Shown: in pieces, positions 44,283-53,931 of the stretch | How the letters are laid out: the number at the start of each line of letters is the position of its first letter | Position numbering within the stretch: position 1 is the stretch's first letter | Source of the DNA: Nostoc sp. MS1 | Lineage (GTDB): Bacteria; Cyanobacteriota; Cyanobacteriia; Cyanobacteriales; Nostocaceae | Length of the DNA stretch: 64,000 nt | Direction: 5' to 3' | NCBI RefSeq assembly: GCF_019976755.1 | Contig: NZ_AP023441.1 | Span: 2,787,501-2,851,500, forward strand | The notes under the pieces: model-generated | The model's database searches: none | The model's input: only the letters and a program-made list of their open reading frames with translations | What the model was told of the DNA's origin: nothing | Translations under genes and position numbers: made by a program

Positions 44283-46325
44283 CTAATTACAATAAAGACT
44301 AACTTCACAGTCTTTTTCTAATGGTTGTAGTTCGCAGTATTCTTGATTTCCATTAGATTCTGAAAGTACTGCTTCTGTATAATTGCCAGACAAATAGTTA
44401 GTGCTTTTAATTCCTTCATTACCAGGTAAAAGTTTCTGGTTTTTGCTATTATTCTCTTTGTTTGTTAGAGCTAATGAAGAAGCATCAATGATTGGCAAAG
44501 TAATCTTAACTGTAGTGCCTTCATTTATTCCCGCACTCTCTAGAGTAATAGTACCTCCCATCAGTTCAATTAAGTTACGCGAAATCGCTAAACCTAAGCC
44601 TGTACCTTCAAATTTACGAGTGCTGCTACCATTTACCATTACAAAGGGACGAAATAGTTTGTGTTGTTGAGATGGTTCAATACCCAAACCTGTATCTTTA
44701 ATACTAACTGTTACATGTGATGTGCCATCAATTAGAGTTTTAATTGTTGTCACAATTGTAATACCACCTTCATCAGTAAATTTAGTGGCGTTACCAATAA
44801 TATTAATTAATACCTGTTTAAGTTTAGCTGCATCCGCTTTGACGGGAATTTGTTCTGTACCTAATTCAGTTTTTAGTTGTAAGCCTTTTTGTTGAACATT
44901 TACTGATTGTATATTGATGACTTCTAAGAGTATTTGCCTTAAGTCTAAAGGCTGCATAACCACAGAAAGTTTTCCTGCTTCAATTTTAGAAATATCAAGC
45001 AAGTCGTTAATTATTCCTAATAGGTGTATGGCTGTCTCATCAGCGCGTTGAAGAAATTCGAGTTCTTCTTCTCTGTTATCACACAAACCATCTTTAACTA
45101 AACGTACACAATTAATAATAATGTTTAAGGGATTGCGTAATTCGTGAGAGGTTGTAGCTAAAAACTGACTTTTAATTTGATTAGCATTCTTGGCTTCTTT
45201 CCATGAGGTTTCTATTTCTTCTGACCAAGCTTTGAGTCTATCAACCATTTGGTCTATTGCTTGTGCAAGTTGATTAAATTCCCGAATTTGGAAATTATGG
45301 GGTACTGGTCTGGCGGCGTGGTGGCTGTGAATATTTAAAGCATAGTCGCGTAATTCTTCCACAGGCCCAGCTAAGTAAGGCCCCAAATATAATGATGCTG
45401 CTAAACTTGCACCAATTAGACCAACTGTTAATACAATAAGAATAAGTTTAATTTCCTCTAAACCAAGTAGAGCATTATCTACAGTGGTCACAGACATGAT
45501 GATCCATTTTTGCTGCGGTCGTACTGTACTAGGATCAGTGATTACTGTATAACCTGCTACTAATTCTTTAGTTTTTTGGAAAATTAAATTTATCGGTTCG
45601 TTACGTCCAGCAATTGCATTGTTGATAATGCTTTGTACTTGTTTTGCATCTGAGTGTTCTTTGATGTTAGTTCCCATCAACTCAGGTAATGGGTGAGCTA
45701 ATATAGTTCCGTCTTCAGCAATTACTATCGTGGAACCTGCTAATGAACCAGGTTGATTACGAGTTTGTTTATACAATGATGACTCAAGGTTTAATGTATA
45801 TAGTAATTGCCCTGAGTTGTTATATACGGAAGTTGTAAGTAATAATTGTAACTGGTCTTCGGGATTGCGTGGCCCAGTAGTTCCAGGTTTTGGGGGTGGA
45901 ACGTTGCTGATTTCTACGCCATCATTAGGTACTGGTGGCCCAATTTGAATAATTTCTTTTTTACCGCAGCTACTAGCAATTACTTCACCATTCTCCACGC
46001 TGGTTAGTTGCAAGCACTGGATATAGTTAGGTAGTGCTTGTGCTAGCTCCATTAAAAATGCTTCTTTTTCCTCAGCATTACCTGATTGTAAAACAGTAGT
46101 GCGACTAGCAGTTAATATACCAGTTTTGAGAGTAGCGATCGCACCTATTATCCTCTCTCCTCTCATGACAGCACTTTCTGTGAGATTCTGTCGAGCAGTT
46201 TTGAGTAAGCTAGAGCGTGCCTTATTTAAGGCGACAATCTGTCCAATAAATAATACTGGGACAAACAGCAGCAAAATCCTTGTTACTAAAATACGTCTAA
46301 ATGACGATTGACCGTTAATACGCAT
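44283..46325 (-). CDS. Membrane sensor histidine kinase
   Basis: 680 residues: helix ~14-34, a periplasmic cache-like sensor (~35-290), helix ~292-315, HAMP region (~315-368), HisKA with the phospho-acceptor H394 (TTSHELRNPLN), and a HATPase_c domain with NIIGNATKF (N box), DTGLGI (G1) and GTGLGLAIS (G2). A Ser/Asn-rich tail of ~60 residues follows. No receiver domain and no response regulator adjacent, so the partner is unknown. ATG 46325. Confidence 0.9.
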   Translation of the reverse strand: MRINGQSSFRRILVTRILLLFVPVLFIGQIVALNKARSSLLKTARQNLTESAVMRGERIIGAIATLKTGILTASRTTVLQSGNAEEKEAFLMELAQALPNYIQCLQLTSVENGEVIASSCGKKEIIQIGPPVPNDGVEISNVPPPKPGTTGPRNPEDQLQLLLTTSVYNNSGQLLYTLNLESSLYKQTRNQPGSLAGSTIVIAEDGTILAHPLPELMGTNIKEHSDAKQVQSIINNAIAGRNEPINLIFQKTKELVAGYTVITDPSTVRPQQKWIIMSVTTVDNALLGLEEIKLILIVLTVGLIGASLAASLYLGPYLAGPVEELRDYALNIHSHHAARPVPHNFQIREFNQLAQAIDQMVDRLKAWSEEIETSWKEAKNANQIKSQFLATTSHELRNPLNIIINCVRLVKDGLCDNREEELEFLQRADETAIHLLGIINDLLDISKIEAGKLSVVMQPLDLRQILLEVINIQSVNVQQKGLQLKTELGTEQIPVKADAAKLKQVLINIIGNATKFTDEGGITIVTTIKTLIDGTSHVTVSIKDTGLGIEPSQQHKLFRPFVMVNGSSTRKFEGTGLGLAISRNLIELMGGTITLESAGINEGTTVKITLPIIDASSLALTNKENNSKNQKLLPGNEGIKSTNYLSGNYTEAVLSESNGNQEYCELQPLEKDCEVSLYCN

Positions 46326-46643
46326 CTAGTGTCTCACTTCGCAACTGCAAATCACAACAGAAAACACAGGCAATTAGACTAGCTAAAGGAGACATTCATG
46401 AAGTTATCATAAATTTGTTATCAAGAATTAAAATTATCAAAAGTTTAATATATAAAATGCAATTTAGGATACAAAATTTTATGCAAATTTATGTATTGGC
46501 AAAGCATACTGCATTTAACCCCACACTAACAGGTAGAGTTGAAAAAGTTGATGGATGATTGGGGAGTTTACTTAGGCTATGATATTTCTGTTTCTGCCCT
46601 CATTTGCTAGTAAGTAGAAAATCGAGACTATCAAACCAACCTC
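46326..46643. other. Divergent intergenic region (kinase / RibD-like reductase)
   Basis: 318 AT-rich bases without ORF, repeat or hairpin that I could recognise; presumably holds two promoters. Confidence 0.5.
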
Positions 46644-47345
46644 ATGATGCAACACCGTCCGCATACAACAGTAGTTTTAGCAATGAGTGCTGATGGCAAG
46701 ATAGCAGATTTTAAGCGATCGCCTGCTCGATTTGGTACTGGTGTTGACAAATCACACTTAGAACAACAAATTGCTGCTGCTGATGCCGTTTTTATAGGTG
46801 CGGGAACACTCCGGGCCTATGGTACAACAATGACTGTATCAAATACACTCCTGTTGCAACATCGCCGACAAAACGGCAAGTGCGACCAACCGATTCATAT
46901 AGTTATTACACATTCTGCTAACCTCAATCCGGAAATTAGATTTTTCCAACAGCCTGTTAAGCGCTGGCTAGTAACAACAACATCGGGAAAAAATGCTTGG
47001 CAAGGACGCTCAGAATTTGAGCGCATTTTAGTTTTTGAAACCCCAACAGGGAAAATAGACATTACAGCAGTTCTACAGCACCTCATATCTCTACAAATAA
47101 CACGCTTGGTTGTGTTAGGTGGTGGTGCATTAGTAAGTTTAATGCTTGAGGCTGATTTAATAGACGAACTTTGGCTGACAGTGTGTCCGTTGATTTTAGG
47201 TGGCGTAAATGCACCCACCCCAGTAGATGGTAGAGGGTTTTTCGCACAAGTTGCCCCTCATCTCCAACTTTTGGAAGTCAAACAAGTAGAAAACGAAGTT
47301 TTCCTGCACTATGGAGTGCAAAAGGGAGTGGGGAGTAGGGAGTAG
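46644..47345 (+). CDS. RibD C-terminal-domain (dihydrofolate-reductase-like) reductase
   Basis: 233 residues of the RibD reductase fold: VVLAMSADGKIADFKRSPARFG, the NADP-binding VFIGAGTLRAYG, LVVLGGGALVSLMLEADLIDELWLTVCPLILGG. It lacks the deaminase half of RibD, so it may be a stand-alone pyrimidine reductase or a relative with other substrate. The last six residues (GVGSRE) and the stop are encoded by GGGAGTA repeat units. ATG 46644. Confidence 0.8.
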   Translation: MMQHRPHTTVVLAMSADGKIADFKRSPARFGTGVDKSHLEQQIAAADAVFIGAGTLRAYGTTMTVSNTLLLQHRRQNGKCDQPIHIVITHSANLNPEIRFFQQPVKRWLVTTTSGKNAWQGRSEFERILVFETPTGKIDITAVLQHLISLQITRLVVLGGGALVSLMLEADLIDELWLTVCPLILGGVNAPTPVDGRGFFAQVAPHLQLLEVKQVENEVFLHYGVQKGVGSRE

Positions 47346-47507
47346 TGAGTGTTTAGCAAGAAGTTTGCCGACACTATCAACTACAACGGCAGGATAGATT
47401 AAATTAGTCATTAGTCATTGGTCATTAGTCCATAGTCCATAGTTATTAATTGTTCTCCCTCATCTTCCCCCACTCCCTCATCTCCCCCCACTCCCCACTC
47501 CCCAAAT

Positions 47508-48680
47508 ATGGTTGAACAACTCAAGCCTCGCTATTCCAGCGTTTGGATTAATAAAATCGCTGAAGTACCCCAAGATGCTTGGGATGCTTTGGCGCTACCT
47601 TTAAAAACTCCCTTTTTAGAGTGGGATTGGCTGCATAATTTAGAAACTTCTCAAAGTGCTACGGCGAAAACTGGTTGGCTACCTAATCACTTGACGCTGT
47701 GGCGCGATAGAACGCTGATTGCTGCGGCTCCACTGTATATTAAAGGGCATAGTTATGGTGAGTTTGTATTTGACCACCAATGGGCAGAGTTAGCAGAACG
47801 TATTGGTGTACAGTATTATCCCAAACTTTTGGGTATGACTCCATTCACCCCGGCTGAAGGTTATCGCTTTTTGATTGCCAATGGGGAGGATGAAGAAGAG
47901 ATCACGGCAATGATGGTGCATGAGATTGATGCTTTTTGTGTGAAGCATCATATTTCTAGTTGCCATTTTCTCTATGTTGACCCAGAATGGCGACCAGTAT
48001 TAGAACGACAAGGTTTTACAACTTGGTTACACCATAGTTTTGTGTGGGAAAATTCAAAATTTCAAACCTTTGATGATTACTTGAAGATGTTCAATGCTAA
48101 TCAGCGTCGGAATATTAAGCGGGAACGTAAAGCTGTGGAAAAGGCTGGTTTACAACTGCAACCAGTAGCGGGTGATGAAATCCCTAAATTTTTATTTCCT
48201 TTGATGTATCAGTTTTATGCTGATACTTGTGACAAGTTTGGTTGGTGGGGTAGTAAGTATTTAACAAAGCAATTTTTTGAGCAGTTACACCACGATTATC
48301 GTCATCGGGTGGTGTTTTTTGCTGCTTACCATGAGCAAGATACCCGCCAGCCTTTGGGTATGTCTTTCTGTTTGTATAAAGGCGATCGCTTATATGGTCG
48401 TTATTGGGGAAGCTTTCAGGAAATCGATTGCTTACACTTTGATGCTTGTTATTATGCACCGATTGAGTGGGCGATCGCTAATGGGATTCAACTATTTGAT
48501 CCCGGTGCTGGCGGACGGCACAAAAAACGTCGCGGTTTTCCGGCTGCACCTAATTACAGCCTGCATCGCTTTTATAATAGTCGTTTAGCACAAATACTCC
48601 GTCCTTACATTAGTGAAGTGAATCAATTAGAAGAACAGGAAATTGCTGCTATCAATGCAGAGTTGCCTTTTAGTCAGTAG
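47508..48680 (+). CDS. GNAT family N-acyltransferase-like protein (DUF482)
   Basis: 390 residues with the pattern of the DUF482 proteins annotated as GNAT or peptidoglycan-biosynthesis-like: TPFLEWDWLHNLE at the start, FNANQRRNIKRERKAVEKAG in the middle, and the C-terminal FDPGAGGRHKKRRGFP motif. The last motif is very characteristic. Role unknown. It heads a rightward group with bolA and grxD, 66 bases before bolA. Confidence 0.75.
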   Translation: MVEQLKPRYSSVWINKIAEVPQDAWDALALPLKTPFLEWDWLHNLETSQSATAKTGWLPNHLTLWRDRTLIAAAPLYIKGHSYGEFVFDHQWAELAERIGVQYYPKLLGMTPFTPAEGYRFLIANGEDEEEITAMMVHEIDAFCVKHHISSCHFLYVDPEWRPVLERQGFTTWLHHSFVWENSKFQTFDDYLKMFNANQRRNIKRERKAVEKAGLQLQPVAGDEIPKFLFPLMYQFYADTCDKFGWWGSKYLTKQFFEQLHHDYRHRVVFFAAYHEQDTRQPLGMSFCLYKGDRLYGRYWGSFQEIDCLHFDACYYAPIEWAIANGIQLFDPGAGGRHKKRRGFPAAPNYSLHRFYNSRLAQILRPYISEVNQLEEQEIAAINAELPFSQ

Positions 48681-48746
48681 TCAACAGTCAACTGTTGCCA
48701 AATCTGTTAATAATAGAGAGGACAGTAAGTTTTTTCAGGAATTGCG

Positions 48747-48986
48747 ATGGTTACTCCGCAGGAAGTTGAGGCAATGATTAAGGCACAATTGCCAGACGCG
48801 CAGGTTCAGGTGCAAGACTTGACTGGTGGCGGCGACCATTATCAGGTGACAGTGGTCTCATCGCAGTTTGCAGGTAAAAGGCTTGTACAGCAGCATCAGT
48901 TAGTTTATGCTGCGTTGCAGCAAGCTATGTCCACCGAAGCCATTCACGCCTTAGCATTAAAAACATCCACTCCCGATAGTCAATAG
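48747..48986 (+). CDS. BolA family protein
   Basis: 79 residues with the BolA signature GGDHYQVTVVSSQFAGKRLVQQHQLVYAAL (…FxGxxxVxRHxxVY…), containing the conserved His used for Fe-S sharing. The monothiol glutaredoxin gene follows after 84 bases of repeats; the two proteins are known partners in Fe-S/iron signalling. Confidence 0.92.
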   Translation: MVTPQEVEAMIKAQLPDAQVQVQDLTGGGDHYQVTVVSSQFAGKRLVQQHQLVYAALQQAMSTEAIHALALKTSTPDSQ

Positions 48987-49070
48987 TTCATAGTCAACAG
49001 TCCACAGTAATGACCAATGACTAATGAGCAATGACTAATAAATCATCAAAAACTAGGACATATAACAGCC

Positions 49071-49394
49071 ATGACACAGGACGTTAAAGAGAGAATCGGT
49101 AACTTAATAAAAGAAAATAAGATTATGGTTTTCATGAAGGGAACCAAATTGATGCCGCAGTGTGGTTTTTCTAACAATGTGGTACAAATTCTTAATACCT
49201 TGGGTGTTCCTTTTGAAACTATCAATGTTTTAGATGACAGTGAAATTCGTCAAGGTATTAAAGAGTATTCCAACTGGCCGACAATTCCCCAAGTTTATAT
49301 CAATGGTGAGTTTATAGGTGGTTCCGATATTTTGATTGAAATGTATCAAAAAGGTGAGTTACAAGAATTGGTGGAAGTTGCTTTAGCTTCTTAG
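49071..49394 (+). CDS. grxD: Monothiol glutaredoxin (Grx4/GrxD type)
   Basis: 107 residues with the CGFS active site in MKGTKLMPQCGFSNN, the TIPQVYINGEFIGG glutathione-binding segment and the usual length. CGFS glutaredoxins carry [2Fe-2S] clusters and pair with BolA, whose gene precedes it. ATG 49071. Confidence 0.95.
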   Translation: MTQDVKERIGNLIKENKIMVFMKGTKLMPQCGFSNNVVQILNTLGVPFETINVLDDSEIRQGIKEYSNWPTIPQVYINGEFIGGSDILIEMYQKGELQELVEVALAS

Positions 49395-49397
49395 TTT

Positions 49398-49454
49398 TCG
49401 TTTGTAGTAAGTACTTTAGTACGGAGGAATTAAGGACTAAAGTCCTTACTACGA
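49398..49454. repeat. Long imperfect inverted repeat after grxD
   Basis: GTAGTAAGTACTTTAGT pairs with ACTAAAGTCCTTACTAC across a short spacer with one mismatch, and flanking TTCG/CGAA extends it. A related arm lies at 30330-30352. It lies between facing genes grxD and moaB and may act as a bidirectional terminator, but lacks T runs. Confidence 0.8.
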
Positions 49455-49460
49455 ACAGTT

Positions 49461-49967
49461 CTATTTACGCATTTGAGTTACTAAATGAGTCAATTCTGGC
49501 AATATCAACTTTTCCATTCCTAATCTCACTGCATTGCTGGAACCAGGAAGGGAAAAGATTAATTTATTTTGATATACGCCTGCAACTGCACGGGATGCGA
49601 TCGCTCTTGAGCCAATTTCTTGATAACTTAAATATCTGAATATCTCCCCAAATCCAGGTAGGGTTTTTTCTAACAATTTTTCAATAGCGTCATACGTATT
49701 ATCTCTAGGTGCGATACCTGTACCGCCATTAAAAATGACGGCATCCAGATTACCCTTTTGGCTCAGGATTTCTATTTGTGCCTGAATTTGTGCTGGTTCA
49801 TCAAGAATAATGGCGTAAGCCACCACAGTATGATTTGTGTCAGATAACAACTGTTGAATCAGTTGACCACTTTTATCTGTTTCTGGGGTACGTGTATCGC
49901 TAACGGTCACAACCGCGCAATTGACGGTTATTCCCGGCGCATCGGGATGAGGTTTTTGTGTATTCAT
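49461..49967 (-). CDS. moaB: Molybdenum cofactor biosynthesis protein MoaB/Mog
   Basis: 168 residues with the molybdopterin-binding fold motifs VSDTRTPETDKSGQLI, FNGGTGIAPRDNTYDAI and FSLPGSSNAVRLGMEKLI. Family members adenylate or bind molybdopterin; with MoeA they insert Mo. Needed for nitrate reductase in cyanobacteria. No other moa/moe genes nearby. ATG 49967. Confidence 0.92.
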   Translation of the reverse strand: MNTQKPHPDAPGITVNCAVVTVSDTRTPETDKSGQLIQQLLSDTNHTVVAYAIILDEPAQIQAQIEILSQKGNLDAVIFNGGTGIAPRDNTYDAIEKLLEKTLPGFGEIFRYLSYQEIGSRAIASRAVAGVYQNKLIFSLPGSSNAVRLGMEKLILPELTHLVTQMRK

Positions 49968-49979
49968 TCTTCTGGGAAG

Positions 49980-50047
49980 TTAATAGTCCAGAAATGCGTT
50001 GACTGTGGACTATTAACTATTGACTGTGGACTATTGACTATTGACTA
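49980..50047. repeat. STRR tract between moaB and psb28
   Basis: A mixture of GACTATT, GGACTAT and related heptads covers most of the 88 bases between the two leftward genes. Confidence 0.85.
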
Positions 50048-50055
50048 ATGACCCT

Positions 50056-50391
50056 TTAAGATTTACTGAAATCCAAACCGTTTTCTTCTGCGTAACGCTG
50101 CATAAAGCGAAGGAAACGATCCCATTCTTCGCTGGATTTCATTAAGTAAATAGCTTCTAATGCTTCCGGTCTACCGTTGACAAATCTAGCTTTAACTTCG
50201 CGGGTGATGAGTTCCCCCTCTTCGTCGATGAGGTACATTCCGGTAATATCATCAGTAGTAGCTTGATCTAAAGCTTTAGGATTCACAAACACAAATGTTG
50301 CTGTACCACTATCACCACTGCGCGATCGAGTCAAGCGTACATCTGGAATTGCGTCTTCGTCTATTCCCCTAGAAAACTGGATTTTTGCCAT
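50056..50391 (-). CDS. psb28: Photosystem II assembly protein Psb28
   Basis: 111 residues, a clear Psb28 (MAKIQFSRGIDEDAIPDVRLTRSR…, ITREVKARFVNGRPEALEAIYLMKS, WDRFLRFMQRYAEENGL). It binds the cytoplasmic side of PSII assembly intermediates and affects chlorophyll protein synthesis. Starts at ATG 50391. Confidence 0.97.
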   Translation of the reverse strand: MAKIQFSRGIDEDAIPDVRLTRSRSGDSGTATFVFVNPKALDQATTDDITGMYLIDEEGELITREVKARFVNGRPEALEAIYLMKSSEEWDRFLRFMQRYAEENGLDFSKS

Positions 50392-50559
50392 GATGGTTAA
50401 GTTTAAAGTTTTGTGATGGTTAGTTTAATATTTTCTCATCATTTAGAACTTACTAAACCGTCATTACAAGAATTTAAAAATGAGATAAATAGACAAAACT
50501 TAGCATAATTGCCAAACTCTCCACCTACAAAGGTACAGATACTTGATTTATCTTTTTTA

Positions 50560-50645
50560 CCCCACCCTAACCCTCCCCTTGGAAAGGGGAGGGAACTTAA
50601 TTTATTGATTTCCCCCCTTTGCAACGGGGGATTAAGGGGGGTAAG
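50560..50645. repeat. GC-rich hairpin repeats before the 98-residue-repeat gene end
   Basis: Two hairpins: CCCTCCCCTT/AAGGGGAGGG (50571-50593) and a CCCCCCTT…AAGGGGGG one (50611-50642). They look like common intergenic repeats of Nostocales, and the second may terminate the leftward gene ending at 50662 only weakly. Confidence 0.7.
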
Positions 50646-50661
50646 TCCATTACCAAAGATT

Positions 50662-53600
50662 TTATACTCCAGTGACGGCTAATGCACCAGCGATCGCACT
50701 AGCTATGAGAGAAGAAAAAGCAGCACCGAATAGCCACCAAGCGGCGCTGGCGACGGTTTTTCTCGTTTCTTCGGCTTGCTTTTTAGCTTGCTTTCTGATA
50801 GCTTTGATGCGGTTTTGTGCTTCCTGTTGGATGCGTGTGGCGCGATTTAGCACACTATCCCGTGCAGCTTCGATTTGGTCGATGATGCGGTTAACATCTT
50901 CGCTGGCGATATCTTCACGGGAACTGAGGATAGCAACTAGGGTATCACGGTCGAATTGACCCAGGCGATCGCGTAACGCTTCAAATCCAGCTTGTGGGTC
51001 ATCGAACAATTTAGCAAAGTCTTGACGGATACCTTCGTAACTAAGTTCGGGACGATTTAAGGAGTTGAGATAGTTACGAATCCTGTCAAAAACTTGGTCA
51101 ATTGCTGACTGTACAGTGTTTTGAATTTGCTGTACTTGTTTGGCAATGTTACTGCGAACCGATTCAATTTGATCGGCGATGCGGTTTGCTTCTTCCTCGG
51201 AAATGTCTTCCCGTTGCGATAGTAAAGCGACAACTGTGGAACGGTCAAATCGGGAGAGGCGATCGCTTAAACTACCAATTCCTAAGCGGGGGTCTTGCAA
51301 GAGTAACTGTAAATCCCGTTTGATAGCATCAGGATTCAATTCCTCTTTATTGGTTTGACGCAGATAATCTTCTAGGCTGGCTTCAAAGTCTGCAATCCTT
51401 TGTGTAGTGCGTTTAGCTAAACGGCGAGGCGCTTTAATAATATCCCGAATAGCATCTTGTACTTGGTCAATAATTTGATTAACTTGGTCTTCACTCAAGT
51501 TTTGCTGTTGGCTGAGAAGTTTGACTAAGGTGTCGCGGTCAACTTGTGACAACCTGTGTCGTAAAGCCACAGCACCCTCTTTAGGATCGCTGAGTAAGGT
51601 TTCCAAATCTTGTCTGATACCTGCGGGATCTAATTCTTCTAAGTTTGTATTGCGGAGATAATCAGCGATCGCTGTGGTAGTCTTTTCGTATTGTTCTTTG
51701 GCTTTATCTACCACTACTTGCGGTGCTTGTAATACATTATCTTTAACTGTCTCTACTTGGTCAACAATTTGATTAATTTGGTCTTCGCTTAAATCTTGAC
51801 GCTGATTGAGCAGTTGTACTAAGGTATCACGGTCAAACTGAGATAGGCGCGATCGCAACAGATTTATTCCCACTTGGGGGTCTTCCAGCAATACTTGCAA
51901 ATCACGCTTGATAGCATCAGGATTTAACTCCTCTTTATTGGTATTGCGGAGATAGTCTTTCACTCTATGCCATAATTCATCAGCTTTAGCTGTTGCTTGT
52001 TCTTTTGTTTCACTGGCTTGAGTTAAGAAATTATCCCGGATGCTTTCGAGTTGGCTAACAATATTATTAGCCTCGTCTTCGCTGAAGTCTTGACGTTGCA
52101 ACAATACTTGGATAAAGGCTTCCCGGTCAAATCCTTGTAAGCGACTACTGATATCTGCAAACTCTTGGTCTGCTTCTGTCAACAGATTGCCAAAATCTCG
52201 CTCAATTGCTTCTGGGTACAGTTCTTGCTTACCAGTCGCACGGAGATAATTTTCGATGCGGCTGCGAATTTCTTGACCTTTTTCAGATTTCTCCGATAGT
52301 TGTACTGTTTCTAGAACTTGCTGACGAATGCTGTCCATTTCTTGAGCAATTTCTTTGACCTTAGCTTCGCTGAGGTCACCTCTTTGAGTCAGCAAGTTAG
52401 TAAAATCATCTGTATTTAATTGTTCAATTTGCTGGCGGACATTTGTAGGATCTGCCTGTGGGTCGTAGATGACATCCTGAAATTCATTTCTAATGGTAAG
52501 GCGGTTAAAATGCCAGGGAAAAGAATTACGGATGTAGTCTTCTACATCTGTTTTGACAGTGTTATCGTTGGGAGTAGAGAATGTTTGACTAACTTGCTCA
52601 GTCGTTTTTGCTCTAATTTGTTGTAATTGTTGAGTGATTTTTTCGACATCAATATCTTGAACTTTATCTCTCAACTGTTGTAGTTGATTGGTGATTCTAT
52701 TTACATCAATGTCGGAAAGGTCTACTCGATCTAATACAGCAGGTAAAGCGGCACTAACGCCATATTTTACTGCTTGCTGCATTACCCCATTTCTGCCGTT
52801 GCCATTTTTTCTAGTTGTAACTAGTTGTTGTAAACGCTCACCCAAATCTGCTGATTTTAATTCTTCAGGTGTGGCAGATTGCAGTAAGTTAATTACCTGT
52901 TCTGTGGGGTTACGACGATTAGAAACTTGTTGCCAAGCCGCTTGTAATTGGTCAGCTATTTGATTAATCTCTGCTTTAGATAAATTGGTGCGATCGCTAA
53001 TTAAATCAACAAAAGTTTGCCGATTTACATTCCGCAGTAAATCACTATCACCCAAAGATTGCCAATCAATATCACCCAGAATTTTATCAAACTGGCTGCG
53101 AACTTCGTTTAAATTTATTGTTGGTATGGGTAGAGCTGATAAAGAAGATTGAAGGGTGTTTTTAATAGTATCCTGATCCAGCCCAGCAGTTAATTCGCGC
53201 CGGACGGCGGCGGTAATATCTTCTGCTGCTGATACCATTTGATTTTTAGTAGTTGCCGCCCCAATGGCGCTAGTTGCTGTTCCTGTAAGCGCCTGTATAC
53301 CAGAACTAACAGTGCTGATAATTGAACCCAGTAAGGAACCTACGGCAGAAGAACCAAACCAAGCTATTAAGAAAAAGTAGGTAGACCAAATAACCACACC
53401 ACTAATTGCGCCTAGTGTTGCACTTTGAATGAATGTTAATTTTACTGCTAAGAAACTAGCAGCAAAGAGGGCAATACTAGCAGTAGCGATCGCCCAACCA
53501 CCAACTTTAGCTTCTATCTCCCGAACCTGTTCACCAAAGCTTTCTGAATCGTCATCATCACTATCTGGGGTCTTTCCGTATGTAGAGATGCCCACAGCTA

Positions 53601-53931
53601 CAGAAAGATTAGTTAATAGTAAATGAAAGGCGATCGCCATTAAAGTACCAGCTAACAAAGCCACTAAGATTTTAGTAGCAGAAAAATCTATAGGGATTGT
53701 TGTTGGAGATATGACTTGGGGTAAGCTATCTGCTGGTACTACCCCCAAAGATAGGCAGGAAGTAACCAATAAACTGGCAAAATTATAAATCATAGGACTT
53801 TTTTTCTTACGTCCGATAGATGAAATACCCATCATCCATATAATGGGCTTATCTCCCAGTCTATTTATTGTTGACAGCGTCCTACACTTTCTCTGGTAAT
53901 AATTACATTTATCAAAAGTTGTATTTTTCAT
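50662..53931 (-). CDS. Large membrane protein with tandem 98-residue repeats
   Basis: 1089 residues. Four hydrophobic segments lie near the N-terminus (about 50-68, 87-108, 147-167, 174-193) and one at the C-terminus (~1064-1087). Between them, units beginning (D/N)Y(L/I)R start at residues 465, 561, 659, 757, 855 and 953: the last five starts are exactly 98 residues apart. A unit reads DYLRNTNKEELNP…, then RDLQ.LL.DP, RLSQFDRDTLV.LL.QRQDLSE and an I.DQ helix. Earlier partial units lie near 305-335 and 400-440. All helical, acidic/basic mixed. Function unknown; I do not recognise a family. Starts ATG 53931; a later Met (34, 35 or 47) could be the start. Confidence 0.85.
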   Translation of the reverse strand: MKNTTFDKCNYYQRKCRTLSTINRLGDKPIIWMMGISSIGRKKKSPMIYNFASLLVTSCLSLGVVPADSLPQVISPTTIPIDFSATKILVALLAGTLMAIAFHLLLTNLSVAVGISTYGKTPDSDDDDSESFGEQVREIEAKVGGWAIATASIALFAASFLAVKLTFIQSATLGAISGVVIWSTYFFLIAWFGSSAVGSLLGSIISTVSSGIQALTGTATSAIGAATTKNQMVSAAEDITAAVRRELTAGLDQDTIKNTLQSSLSALPIPTINLNEVRSQFDKILGDIDWQSLGDSDLLRNVNRQTFVDLISDRTNLSKAEINQIADQLQAAWQQVSNRRNPTEQVINLLQSATPEELKSADLGERLQQLVTTRKNGNGRNGVMQQAVKYGVSAALPAVLDRVDLSDIDVNRITNQLQQLRDKVQDIDVEKITQQLQQIRAKTTEQVSQTFSTPNDNTVKTDVEDYIRNSFPWHFNRLTIRNEFQDVIYDPQADPTNVRQQIEQLNTDDFTNLLTQRGDLSEAKVKEIAQEMDSIRQQVLETVQLSEKSEKGQEIRSRIENYLRATGKQELYPEAIERDFGNLLTEADQEFADISSRLQGFDREAFIQVLLQRQDFSEDEANNIVSQLESIRDNFLTQASETKEQATAKADELWHRVKDYLRNTNKEELNPDAIKRDLQVLLEDPQVGINLLRSRLSQFDRDTLVQLLNQRQDLSEDQINQIVDQVETVKDNVLQAPQVVVDKAKEQYEKTTTAIADYLRNTNLEELDPAGIRQDLETLLSDPKEGAVALRHRLSQVDRDTLVKLLSQQQNLSEDQVNQIIDQVQDAIRDIIKAPRRLAKRTTQRIADFEASLEDYLRQTNKEELNPDAIKRDLQLLLQDPRLGIGSLSDRLSRFDRSTVVALLSQREDISEEEANRIADQIESVRSNIAKQVQQIQNTVQSAIDQVFDRIRNYLNSLNRPELSYEGIRQDFAKLFDDPQAGFEALRDRLGQFDRDTLVAILSSREDIASEDVNRIIDQIEAARDSVLNRATRIQQEAQNRIKAIRKQAKKQAEETRKTVASAAWWLFGAAFSSLIASAIAGALAVTGV

